From: Gammaproteobacteria bacterium
GTDB taxonomy: Bacteria; Pseudomonadota; Gammaproteobacteria; HK1
DNA length: 64,000 nt
Direction of reading: 5' to 3'
Assembly (NCBI GenBank): GCA_022824305.1
Contig: JAJEAD010000076.1
Span: 62,001-126,000 of the forward strand
Shown: positions 26,967 to 35,372 of the stretch, in pieces
Numbering within the stretch: position 1 is the first letter of the stretch
Layout: every line of letters starts with the position of its first letter
Made by a program: the position numbers and the translations under genes
Notes under the pieces: generated by a model
The model's input: the letters and a program-made list of their open reading frames with translations, nothing else
What the model was told of the DNA's origin: nothing
The model's database searches: none

Positions 26967-28727
26967 ATGACCCACCCGTTCGACGACCCGAAGCTCCGGG
27001 CAGACTTCGACGACGCGCACGATTTCGATTCACGCGATCCGATGTTCGGACTGCACCGCTCGGAGCTGTCCGGCCCGGTTCTCGGTCGACGCGCCGTCCT
27101 GCGGCTGCTTGCCGCCTCGGGCGTGCTGACGGCCGGCCATTTTCTGACCGGGTCGACGCCGGCCAGAGCTGCTTCCGGAGGTCACCTCCGGGCGGCCTGG
27201 GCCGGCGGCGGAGAAATCACGACCCTCGATCCCGCCCGCATCAACCAGGTCCTCCAATTCCAGATCTCCTCGCAGATTCTGGGCGGCCTGACGCACATCA
27301 ACTCCGACCTGGTGGCGGAGGGCGACCTGGCCCAGGACTGGACCGTGTCCGACGACGGGTTGGAGTGGACGTTCAACCTGCGTGAGGGTGTCAGCTTCCA
27401 CAACGGCGACCCTTTCACCGCCGAGGACGTGCTGTTCACGGTCGAGCGGTCCAGGGATCCCGAGAAGTCGATCCACTCCCGGGTGCTTTCCAACGTGGCC
27501 GATGTCCAGAAGCTCGGTGATCACACGGTCAAGTTCGTGCTCAAGGCCCCCCAGGCATCGTTCCTGGTCAAGACCCTGGAGCGCGCCAGCGGGCGCGCGG
27601 TGACCATCGTGAGCCGCGGAGCCCTCGCCGCGATGGGTCCGGCGCAATACGGTCTGACCCCGGTCGGGACCGGTCCGTTTCGCTGCACCTTCCACGAGCT
27701 GGGGCAGGGCGTGGTGCTCGAGCGCAACGAGAACTATCACCGGCCGGACCGGCCGCTGCTCGACAAGGTCACCATTACGCCGGTTCTCGATCCCGAGCCG
27801 CTGGCCGCCGCAATCGAGGCGGGCGACGTCGACCTCATTGGCGGAGCCAATCCGTCATCCGAGCTGATCGACCGGTTCATCGCCAATCCCGAACTCGAAG
27901 TCAACATGACCGCCGACGTCGGATTCCAGGCCGTCTGGGTCAATCCGCACCGTGACCCCTTCCGGGTCGAGAACTTCGACAAGCCGCTCGAGGAGCTGAT
28001 GAAAGAGAAAGGGTTCAAGGTCCGCATGGCCTTGGCCAAGGGCCTCGATCGTGACCGCTTCATCAAGCAGTCCGAGTTCGGGCGCGGTGTTCCGGCCTAC
28101 GGCTCGATCAACCCGGCAATGGGATTCTTCTTCGACGGAAACCTCGGAGAGGACAGCCCGCAGAAGTTCGATCTCGAGGCCGCACGCCAGTTGCTGGCGG
28201 ACGCCGGCTATCCAAACGGCGAGGGCTTTCCGACCCTGAAGCTGCTGTGTCCGGCAAACCTTCGCCGTGACGCCCAGGTCGTGGCCGGCATCTACAAGCG
28301 GACTCTCGGCATCAGTATCGAGCTGGTGACCAAGGACATCACCGTGGCGCTGGATGACTTCCTGTCGATGAACTTCGATCTTGCCCGGATCGGCAGCGGT
28401 GGCGATTTCGACCCGGATGACGCGATCGTCGACTGGATGCAGACGGGTTCGAAGTTCAACGGGCTGAAGCGCGACAAGGAGACCATGGCGTTCGGCTACT
28501 GGTCGAACGAGGAGGCAGATGCCCTGATCGACGCCCAGCGACTGGAGACCGACCTCGAGAAGCGCCGGGAGATGGTGCAGAAGGCCAATCGCCTGACGTC
28601 CGAGAAGGTCGCCTGCGCCTTTCTGTTCCATCCGACGTCGACGCTGGTCTACCGCAAGACCGTCAACTACCCGGCTGCCGCACGCATTCCGGGACTGGTC
28701 GAGCTGGATCAGATCTCCTTCGCCTGA
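26967..28727 (+). CDS. ABC transporter substrate-binding protein with Tat-type leader, system 2
   Basis: A 586-residue family 5 solute-binding protein. Instead of a Sec leader it has a long polar N terminus and a twin-arginine at residues 41-42 in 'LGRRAVLRLLAASG', followed by a hydrophobic run and a probable cleavage near 'ARAAS'. This suggests export of a folded protein by Tat. Family segments 'LTHINSDLVAEGDLAQDW', 'DDGLEWTFNLREGV' and 'VGTGPFRCTFHELG' are present. AAGGAG precedes the ATG. The ligand is unknown. Confidence 0.9.
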   Translation: MTHPFDDPKLRADFDDAHDFDSRDPMFGLHRSELSGPVLGRRAVLRLLAASGVLTAGHFLTGSTPARAASGGHLRAAWAGGGEITTLDPARINQVLQFQISSQILGGLTHINSDLVAEGDLAQDWTVSDDGLEWTFNLREGVSFHNGDPFTAEDVLFTVERSRDPEKSIHSRVLSNVADVQKLGDHTVKFVLKAPQASFLVKTLERASGRAVTIVSRGALAAMGPAQYGLTPVGTGPFRCTFHELGQGVVLERNENYHRPDRPLLDKVTITPVLDPEPLAAAIEAGDVDLIGGANPSSELIDRFIANPELEVNMTADVGFQAVWVNPHRDPFRVENFDKPLEELMKEKGFKVRMALAKGLDRDRFIKQSEFGRGVPAYGSINPAMGFFFDGNLGEDSPQKFDLEAARQLLADAGYPNGEGFPTLKLLCPANLRRDAQVVAGIYKRTLGISIELVTKDITVALDDFLSMNFDLARIGSGGDFDPDDAIVDWMQTGSKFNGLKRDKETMAFGYWSNEEADALIDAQRLETDLEKRREMVQKANRLTSEKVACAFLFHPTSTLVYRKTVNYPAAARIPGLVELDQISFA

Positions 28728-28766
28728 TCGACCGGACCGGCGGGCGCCCGGTTTTCGGGAAGGCCT

Positions 28767-29714
28767 ATGAGCAAGTACCTGTTGCGGAGAACCCTGGGGG
28801 CGATGGTCGTGATGTGGGCCGTCGCCACCCTGGTGTTCTTCATGCTCCGGGCGGTGCCCGGCGATCCCTTCACGGCGATGGTCTTCGACACCGGAGATCC
28901 CACCGCGGCGGAGGAGATGCGCCGGGCCTTCGGCTTCGACCAGCCGGTCTACGTGCAGTACTTCAAGTACCTCGTGCAGGCGGTGCAGGGAAACCTCGGG
29001 ACCTCGATCTACGGCAGCCGGGTCCCGGTCGCAACCATCATCGCCGAGTCCTTTCCGCGCACCCTCTCGATCACCGTCCTCGCGTTTCTGATTGCCGTGA
29101 CCATCGCGATTCCGGCAGGGCTGATCTCGGCGCTGTACAAGTACTCGGCCCTCGATCACGGTGTCACGATCGTCGCTTTTCTCGGACTGTCAATGCCCGA
29201 CTTCTGGCTGGCGATCCTGCTGATCATTGCGTTCGCGGCAGGACTGGGCTGGCTGCCGGCGATCGGCTACGCCCCGCTATCGGAGGGCTTCGGGGCGTGG
29301 CTGTCGCACCTGATCATGCCGGCCATTGCCATAGGCACCCCCTTTGCCGCCATCATCGCCCGCATGGTCCGCTCATCCATGCTCGAGGTGCTCAGGACCG
29401 AGTACGTCCAGGTTGCCAGCTCGAAGGGGTTGCTGCGCTGGCAGGTCCTGCTGCAGCACGCCTTTCCGAATGCACTCATCCCGGTGATCACGGTGATGGG
29501 GATCGCACTCGCGCTGCTCATGGCGGGAGCGGTGGTGGTGGAGAACGTGTTTGCGATCAAGGGGCTGGGGCGCGTTCTGATCCAGGGGATCCTGAACCGC
29601 GACTATCCCGTGGTGCAGGGTGCGATTCTCATCGTGTCCGGAATCTTCGTGCTTTCAAACCTGATCGTCGACATGCTCTACGCGGCGATCGACCCGCGGA
29701 TACGCTACGAGTGA
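28767..29714 (+). CDS. Peptide-type ABC transporter permease (DppB-like), system 2
   Basis: A 315-residue permease with the N-terminal 'KYLLRRTLGAMVVMWAVATLVFF', 'RAVPGDPFTAM' and coupling loop 'EYVQVASSKGLLRWQVLLQHAFPNAL'. Six helices are predicted. It follows the Tat-type receptor by 39 bp with GGGAAGG upstream of the ATG. It forms the pore together with the next gene. Confidence 0.92.
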   Translation: MSKYLLRRTLGAMVVMWAVATLVFFMLRAVPGDPFTAMVFDTGDPTAAEEMRRAFGFDQPVYVQYFKYLVQAVQGNLGTSIYGSRVPVATIIAESFPRTLSITVLAFLIAVTIAIPAGLISALYKYSALDHGVTIVAFLGLSMPDFWLAILLIIAFAAGLGWLPAIGYAPLSEGFGAWLSHLIMPAIAIGTPFAAIIARMVRSSMLEVLRTEYVQVASSKGLLRWQVLLQHAFPNALIPVITVMGIALALLMAGAVVVENVFAIKGLGRVLIQGILNRDYPVVQGAILIVSGIFVLSNLIVDMLYAAIDPRIRYE

Positions 29715-30598
29715 CGGAACCGGCGACCAGCACTCTCGCTGAGGCCACGATCGCTCGTCCGGGTTTCTTCACCTCGTTGAGGCGGGACAAGAAGGCGGTA
29801 GCCGGCGCGGTGATCCTCGCCTTGTTCGTGCTTGCCGCCATTGCGGCACCGCTGATGGCGCCGTACGACCCGAACGACATGGAGTACGACATGATCGGGG
29901 CGCCGGACTGGTTGCACCCCCTCGGGACCGATGATCTCGGGCGGGACCTGTTGAGTCGGTTGATCTACGGCGCCCGGGTGTCGCTGTTCGTCGGATTTGC
30001 CACGGTGGGGATGGCGCTGCTTGCCGGCGTGGCCCTGGGGGTGGCCGCAGGCTACTACGGTGGGTTCATCGACAGCGTGATCATGCGCTACATCGACCTG
30101 CAGTGGGCCTTTCCGAACTTCATCATCGCCGTCTACCTCGTCGCGGTCTTCGGAACCGGCCTCTCGAACGTGATCGTCGCCATCGCACTGGCGTTCATCG
30201 ATGACTTTGCGCGGGTTGCGCGAAGCATGGTGCTGACGATCAAGCAGGAGCAGTACATCGACGCCGCCCGCACCGCCGGGACGTCCAACGCGCGGATCAT
30301 GTGGCGTCACGTCCTGCCGAACGCTCTGGCTCCGTTGATCGTGCTCGCTACGGTCAGCGTGTCCAACGCGATCCTGGCCGAAGCCGGCCTCTCGTTCCTC
30401 GGGCTGGGAGTGGATGCATCGACGCCGACCTGGGGCTTGATCCTGGCGGAATCGCGCAGCTTCATCTCCCGGGCCTGGTGGCTTGGTCTGTTCCCCGGCC
30501 TTGCGATCATGCTGACGGTGTTGAGCATCAACTTCCTGGGCGATGCACTGCGCGACTATCTCGATGTCCGTGAAACCGGAGACCCGGTGCGCGCCTGA
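29711..30598 (+). CDS. Peptide-type ABC transporter permease (DppC-like), system 2
   Basis: A 295-residue permease of the DppC/OppC class with 'HPLGTDDLGRDLLSRLIYGARVSL' (read in parts), six helices and coupling loop 'YIDAARTAGTSNARIMWRHVLPNAL'. The GTG start at 29711 overlaps the DppB-like stop in a GTGA junction. It ends the system 2 operon; a 228-bp gap without a recognisable gene follows. Confidence 0.92.
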   Translation: MTEPATSTLAEATIARPGFFTSLRRDKKAVAGAVILALFVLAAIAAPLMAPYDPNDMEYDMIGAPDWLHPLGTDDLGRDLLSRLIYGARVSLFVGFATVGMALLAGVALGVAAGYYGGFIDSVIMRYIDLQWAFPNFIIAVYLVAVFGTGLSNVIVAIALAFIDDFARVARSMVLTIKQEQYIDAARTAGTSNARIMWRHVLPNALAPLIVLATVSVSNAILAEAGLSFLGLGVDASTPTWGLILAESRSFISRAWWLGLFPGLAIMLTVLSINFLGDALRDYLDVRETGDPVRA

Positions 30599-30826
30599 TA
30601 CATGGATAGCGTGACGCGGCCACCGCCCTGAGCGATCTGGCCACGCTCGGGCTCCGGTCGGCGCGCGGGAGAAAAGCGTACCCCCGTCGAAATCGGTCGG
30701 CTTTCGCAAATCTCCCCGCGAGGGCGGCAAGTCCGTGCTCCTGCGCATGGTCCGTGCCTTCCCTGGCAGCGTGTCGACGGCCACGGGTATCATCGCGCGC
30801 GCATGCCTCGAGCAAGAGGTGGAGAG

Positions 30827-31948
30827 ATGCGAAACGGACGCCACTCACTCGACGAAATTCTCGACGACATCGGGCGCCTGGCGAAGCTGCCCGATTCCGC
30901 CGCGCTCTCGATGCCCCCCGGAGCCTATGCCTCGGGCGACATGTTCGAGCTCGAGGTGCGGCGGGTGTTCGAGAGCGAGTGGGTGCCGCTCGGCCGCGCG
31001 GAGGAGGTGGCGGAGCCCGGGGACTACTTCACCACCGAGCTCGCGGGCGATGCCCTGCTCGTGGTGCGGGGCGACGACCGCCGCATCCGGGTGCTCTCCA
31101 ACGTGTGCCGGCACAAGTGGACCGAGGTAGCGCAGGGGCAGGGCAACGCCCGCGTCTTCGTATGTCCCTATCACGCCTGGACCTACGCCCGGGACGGCCG
31201 CCTCGTCGGCGCGCGCTACATGGACCGCACCGAGGGCTTCCGGTTGGAGGAGTGCCGCCTGCCGGAGATCAGGAGCGAAACATGGCGGGGCTTCATCTTC
31301 GTCAATCTCGACCCCGAGGCGGAGCCCCTGGCGCCGCGCCTCGCCAATCTCGAGCCGCACGTCGAGCGCCACCACATGCAGGACATGCGCCGCTTCACCG
31401 GGGGCGACGAGGTCTGGGACACGAACTGGAAGCTGCTGGTGGAGAACTTCACCGAGGGCTACCACACCTTCCAGACCCACAAGGACAGCCTGGAGAACGT
31501 GACTCCGGCCGAGCTCAGCTACTGGGGACACCAGGACGCTCAGTTCAGCGCCTTCTACGGTCCCTTCCACCCCGATGAGCCGGCCCGGGAGCCCTGCCAC
31601 CCGGACCTCACCGAGCGCGAGCGCCGCGCCGTCTTCATGATCTGCCTCTACCCCTCCCTGGTCATCGCGCTTTCCCCGGAACGGGTCTTCTACATGTGCA
31701 TCATCCCCGTGGACACGGGCCGGGTGCGTACGCGCTGGGGGGTGGCGAGCTACGGCGAAGAGTTCGAGAACCACACCCTCAACGAGATCGCGGCCTTCTA
31801 CCGGCAGGTCAACGAAGAGGACCGGGTGCGGCTCGAGAGCATCCAGCGCGGCGTGCGTGCGCGCTACGCCGGCCGCGGGCGGATGTCCTGGCTCGAGGCC
31901 ACCAACATCCACTTCGGGCGCTACGTCGCCGGCCGGCTCGGCGTCTGA
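30827..31948 (+). CDS. Rieske non-heme iron oxygenase, alpha subunit
   Basis: A 373-residue ring-hydroxylating-type oxygenase. The [2Fe-2S] Rieske site reads 'CRHKW' and, 17 residues on, 'CPYHAW'. The mononuclear iron site has the family pattern in 'NWKLLVENFTEGYHTFQTH' (Glu, Tyr, His and a second His). It would hydroxylate or demethylate an organic substrate with electrons from a reductase, and no reductase gene is adjacent. ATG 30827 follows 'AGAGGTGGAGAG'; an upstream in-frame ATG at 30803 is less likely. The substrate is unknown. Confidence 0.88.
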   Translation: MRNGRHSLDEILDDIGRLAKLPDSAALSMPPGAYASGDMFELEVRRVFESEWVPLGRAEEVAEPGDYFTTELAGDALLVVRGDDRRIRVLSNVCRHKWTEVAQGQGNARVFVCPYHAWTYARDGRLVGARYMDRTEGFRLEECRLPEIRSETWRGFIFVNLDPEAEPLAPRLANLEPHVERHHMQDMRRFTGGDEVWDTNWKLLVENFTEGYHTFQTHKDSLENVTPAELSYWGHQDAQFSAFYGPFHPDEPAREPCHPDLTERERRAVFMICLYPSLVIALSPERVFYMCIIPVDTGRVRTRWGVASYGEEFENHTLNEIAAFYRQVNEEDRVRLESIQRGVRARYAGRGRMSWLEATNIHFGRYVAGRLGV

Positions 31949-32160
31949 GCGGACCCGGTCTCCGCCGCACGGCGGCGCGCTGTTTCGCCAGCGCCTCCGG
32001 CTGTGCCCCCGGCGAGCGCATCGTGGCGAAAGGAAGGTTATCGGCCACTGTGCCGCAATGCCCGGGCATGCCGCGGGGTTGCCTGGGGTCATGGCTTCCG
32101 CGGCAACGCTCGAGGCCGCTATCGAGCGCGGCGGCGGGAATGTTGTGAAAGGCCCCCGGT

Positions 32161-33750
32161 TCAGGTCACCGTGAATCCGGCGTAGCCGTCATCGGCCACC
32201 GCGTCGCACTCGTCGCGGTAGGTGCCGAGTCCATTGACGTAGGGCATGAATACCCGTGCCTTGCCCGGGATGTTGGCGCCCACGTACCAGGAATCGGCCC
32301 GCGGGAAGAGCGTGGCGTCGCCCGATCGGTTGACGTAGTCGACCCATCGCGCCTGGGCCTCGCCCTTCGCCTCGATCCGGCTCGCGCCGCCCTCTCCCAT
32401 CCATGCGAGGCAGGCATCGATCCACTCCACGTGCTGCTCGATCGCGCTCACCATGTTGGTGAGCACCGAGGGGCTGCCGGGGCCGGTGACCGTGAACAGG
32501 TTGGGGAACCCGGCGACTGCGAGGCCCAGGTAGTTCACGGGTCCGTCCTTCCAGGCGTCGCGCAACGAGGCGCGCTCGGGTCCGCGGATGTCGACCGCGG
32601 TGAGCGCGCCGGTCATGGCATCGAAGCCGGTCGCGAAGACTATCGCTTCGACGTCGTAGTGCCGGTCGCTCGTCGCGACGCCTCGCTCGTCGATCGCGCG
32701 AATCGGGGTCGCCCGAAGGTCCACCAGGCGCACGTGCGGCTCGTTGAAGGTCTCGAAGTAGAAGGAGTCCGCGCAGAGCCGCTTGGTGGCAAAGGGATGG
32801 TCCTTGGCGCAGAGGCGCTCGGCGACCCGAGCGTCCCTCACCCGGCCGCGAATGTGGTTTCGGGAGTACTCGGCGACCCGTTCGTTGGCCTCGGGGCTGG
32901 TGAGGAGGTCGGTGTAGGGATACTGGGTGTAGAAGCCGCCCTGGGCCCAGGTCCGATCGAGCTCCTTCGCTAGCTCCCCGTCGTCGAGGTCCATGATCGT
33001 GATGTACTCCTCGGGCACCACGTCCCCGGAGATGGAGTGGCGGGCCTTCTCGCGCATCCGCGCGTAGCGGGACTTGTAGGCGCGTTCGGCCTCGGGGTCC
33101 ATCGGGGCGTTCTGCGCCGGCACGCAGTGGTTCGCGGTGCGCTGGAACACGAAGAGCTGCTCGGCCTGGCGGGCGATCCTCGGGACGGACTGGATGCCGG
33201 TCGAGCCGGTGCCGATGACCGCGACCCGCTTGCCGGAGAAATCGACGCCCTCGTGGGGCCACAGGCCGGTGTGGTATCGATCGCCGCGGAAGCGCTCGAT
33301 GCCGTCGATCGCGGGCCAGTTGGGAATCGACAGGCAGCCGGTCGCCATGATCAGGAAACGTGCGGTGACCCGGTCGCCGGGCTCGGTCCCGATGGTCCAC
33401 AGGTCTCTCGCCGGGTCGAAAGACGCGCTCGTCACCCGCGTGCCGAAACGGAAGTGCCGGCGGAGCTCGAGCGTGGTCGCGACGTGCTCGATGTACTTCA
33501 GTATCTCTGGCTGCTCGGAGTAGCGCTCCGGCCAGTGCCACGCCTGGTCGAGGTCCGGCAGGAAGGAGTAGGAGTAGCTCAGGCTCTCGCTGTCGCAGCG
33601 GGCGCCCGGGTAGCGGTTCCAGTACCAGGTGCCGCCTACGTCCGTGCCCGCCTCGAAGCCCTGCACCGAGAGCCCCCGCCGGCGCAGGCGGTACGTCATG
33701 TAGAGCCCGGAGAATCCGGCGCCGACGACGACGGCATCGAGGTGGGCCAT
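32161..33750 (-). CDS. Flavin-containing Baeyer-Villiger-type monooxygenase
   Basis: A 529-residue class B flavoprotein monooxygenase. The FAD-binding motif 'VVGAGFSGLYMTYRLRRRG' is followed by 'GGTWYWNRYPGARCD', the BVMO fingerprint 'FRGDRYHTGLWP' and the NADPH motif 'VAVIGTGSTGIQ'. This is the cyclohexanone/phenylacetone monooxygenase group, which inserts oxygen next to a carbonyl. 'AAAGGAAG' lies upstream of the ATG. It is divergent from the HigBA module, whose promoter lies within 50 bp of its start. Confidence 0.92.
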   Translation of the reverse strand: MAHLDAVVVGAGFSGLYMTYRLRRRGLSVQGFEAGTDVGGTWYWNRYPGARCDSESLSYSYSFLPDLDQAWHWPERYSEQPEILKYIEHVATTLELRRHFRFGTRVTSASFDPARDLWTIGTEPGDRVTARFLIMATGCLSIPNWPAIDGIERFRGDRYHTGLWPHEGVDFSGKRVAVIGTGSTGIQSVPRIARQAEQLFVFQRTANHCVPAQNAPMDPEAERAYKSRYARMREKARHSISGDVVPEEYITIMDLDDGELAKELDRTWAQGGFYTQYPYTDLLTSPEANERVAEYSRNHIRGRVRDARVAERLCAKDHPFATKRLCADSFYFETFNEPHVRLVDLRATPIRAIDERGVATSDRHYDVEAIVFATGFDAMTGALTAVDIRGPERASLRDAWKDGPVNYLGLAVAGFPNLFTVTGPGSPSVLTNMVSAIEQHVEWIDACLAWMGEGGASRIEAKGEAQARWVDYVNRSGDATLFPRADSWYVGANIPGKARVFMPYVNGLGTYRDECDAVADDGYAGFTVT

Positions 33751-33770
33751 GTTTCATCTTCCTTTGGGGG

Positions 33771-33799
33771 TTGGTCCCATATTGGGACTGCGCTATAGT
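33771..33799 (+). promoter_or_regulatory. Predicted sigma70-type promoter of higBA with embedded operator
   Basis: A -35 box TTGGTC (33771-33776) and a -10 box TATAGT (33794-33799) are separated by 17 bp. A perfect palindrome GTCCCA-TAT-TGGGAC (33774-33788) overlaps the -35 box and fills the spacer. This is where the HigA antitoxin would be expected to bind for autoregulation. The predicted transcript start would fall at or within a base or two of the HigB GTG (33806). Confidence 0.6.
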
Positions 33800-33805
33800 C
33801 ACCGG

Positions 33806-34108
33806 GTGAGGGTTATCGCTCTGTCGACCCTGAAAGCCTTTCTCGAAGGCAAGCCCTCCCATGCCGACGCCCGCGATCCAGCAATGGCCTGGTATCGGCA
33901 GGTGAAAGCAGCGGATTGGGCCAGCCCCGCCAGCGTAAAACGAGACATTCGCAACGCCAGCATACTCAAGGACGGAAGGGTGGTGTTCAACATTGCCGGG
34001 AACAAGTATCGCATCGTGGTATGGATCAACTATCCCCATCGAATCGTGTACATCCGATTCATCGGGACCCACCGCATGTACGACGCGATCGACGCGCAGT
34101 CGATTTGA
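33806..34108 (+). CDS. higB: HigB-type mRNA interferase toxin
   Basis: A 100-residue toxin of the HigB family (PF09907-like, RelE fold). It has 'AWYRQVKAADWASPASVKRD', 'ASILKDGRVVFNIAGNKYRIV' and 'RIVYIRFIGTHRMYDAID'. Such toxins cleave mRNA on the ribosome. The start at GTG 33806 gives the family N terminus and lies only 7 bp after the predicted -10 box, so the mRNA would be leaderless. The antitoxin gene follows after 10 bp; toxin-first order is usual for HigBA. Confidence 0.9.
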   Translation: MRVIALSTLKAFLEGKPSHADARDPAMAWYRQVKAADWASPASVKRDIRNASILKDGRVVFNIAGNKYRIVVWINYPHRIVYIRFIGTHRMYDAIDAQSI

Positions 34109-34118
34109 GGGCCGGGAC

Positions 34119-34499
34119 ATGAATATCGAACCAATCAAGACCGACCGGGACTATCGGCGCACGCTGGAGGAGATTGAGGGTTTGATGACGGCGGAGCGGG
34201 ACACGCCCGAGGGCTACCGCCTGGACGTGCTGGTGACGCTCGTCGAGGCTTGGGAAGCCCGGCACTATCCCATCGACCTTCCGGATCCGATCGCCGCCAT
34301 TCGCTACCACATGGAGCAGAATGGGCTCTCACCGAAGGACCTTGCCCCCTGCATCGGGGGACGCAATCGAGTCTACGAAGTATTGAACCGCAAGCGGTCG
34401 CTGAGCCTCAGGATGATCTGGCGCCTGCACCAGGACCTTGGCATTCCAGCAGAGTCGCTGATCAAGGCCGACGAACAGTCTCCGCGGGTTGTGCGTTGA
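34119..34499 (+). CDS. higA: HigA-type antitoxin (helix-turn-helix)
   Basis: A 126-residue antitoxin with 'TPEGYRLDVLVTLVEAWEARHYPIDLPDP' (read in parts) and a C-terminal helix-turn-helix 'DLAPCIGGRNRVYEVLNRKR' typical of HigA. It should bind HigB and repress the operon at the palindrome 33774-33788. The ATG at 34119 lies 10 bp after the toxin stop. Confidence 0.9.
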   Translation: MNIEPIKTDRDYRRTLEEIEGLMTAERDTPEGYRLDVLVTLVEAWEARHYPIDLPDPIAAIRYHMEQNGLSPKDLAPCIGGRNRVYEVLNRKRSLSLRMIWRLHQDLGIPAESLIKADEQSPRVVR

Positions 34500-34538
34500 T
34501 GTTCGCCAACCATTGACCCGCATCGAGGGGTGACTCAG

Positions 34539-35306
34539 ATGACATCAGACTTCCACTACGACTTCCGGGGGACCCGGGTCTTCCTGACCGGCGGCGCCCG
34601 CGGAATGGGAAAAGGGATTGCCGAGACCTTCGCCGAGTGGGGCGCCACGATCGGGGTGAGCGACAGCAACGGGGCGGGAGCGGAAGACACCGCACGAGCG
34701 ATCGTCGCTCGCGGCGGCCGGGCCACGAGCCACCCGATCGACGTCACCGACGAGGCCTCGGTGCAGGAAGCGCTCGATGCGTTTTGCGACAGCGCCGGCG
34801 GCGTCGACCTCGCCATCAACGCCGCCGGCGTACTCTCGGTCCACCACGTGGTGAACATGGACGTGGCGGAGTGGCGCCGCGTGCTCGACGTGAACGCCAC
34901 CGGAACCTTCATCGTGGCGCGGGCGGCGGCCGGCGCGATGATCGACCGGCGGACTCCGGGCTCCATCGCGTGCATCGCTTCGATCAGCGCAAAGAAGGGC
35001 AGCCCCGGCCTCGCCCACTACAGCGCCTCGAAGTTCGCGGTGCTCGGGCTCGTTCAGAGCCTGGCCCGGGAGCTCGGCGAGCACGGCATTCGGGTCAACG
35101 CGATCTGTCCCGGCACCGTGCACACGCAGATGATCGACGATCTCGCCGAGGGCTGGGCCATGAGCGTGGAGGACATGCTCGACATCCAGGTTCAGAAACG
35201 CCCCCAGACTCCGGCCGAGATCGCGCTGGGCATCGCCGGGCTGCACGTCAACGCGGCGGTGACGGGACAGGCGCTGAACGTGGATGGCGGCACCGTGTTC
35301 CACTGA
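34539..35306 (+). CDS. Short-chain dehydrogenase/reductase (SDR)
   Basis: A 255-residue classical SDR. It has the cofactor loop 'TGGARGMGKGIAETFAEWG', Asp-based NAD preference ('VSDSNGAG'), 'NAAGV', and the catalytic Ser, Tyr and Lys in 'IASISAKKG' and 'YSASKFA'. It oxidises or reduces an alcohol/carbonyl pair. ATG 34539 is preferred to GTG 34530 because GAGGGG (34525-34530) then lies 8 nt upstream. It converges with the OYE-type reductase gene. Confidence 0.9.
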   Translation: MTSDFHYDFRGTRVFLTGGARGMGKGIAETFAEWGATIGVSDSNGAGAEDTARAIVARGGRATSHPIDVTDEASVQEALDAFCDSAGGVDLAINAAGVLSVHHVVNMDVAEWRRVLDVNATGTFIVARAAAGAMIDRRTPGSIACIASISAKKGSPGLAHYSASKFAVLGLVQSLARELGEHGIRVNAICPGTVHTQMIDDLAEGWAMSVEDMLDIQVQKRPQTPAEIALGIAGLHVNAAVTGQALNVDGGTVFH

Positions 35307-35372
35307 GGAGCGCGGTGAGCGAAACGCAGCGATATCCGACTGCGACTGCAATCATCGAATTGTCCACCGTGC

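Noticed and set aside
30827..31948. Rieske oxygenase as a quaternary-amine demethylase (GbcA, stachydrine or carnitine type) feeding PutA
   Set aside because: The mononuclear-iron segment reads EGYHTFQTH rather than the cysteine-containing form that I recall from those enzymes. The idea of a proline-betaine to PutA route is attractive but unsupported.
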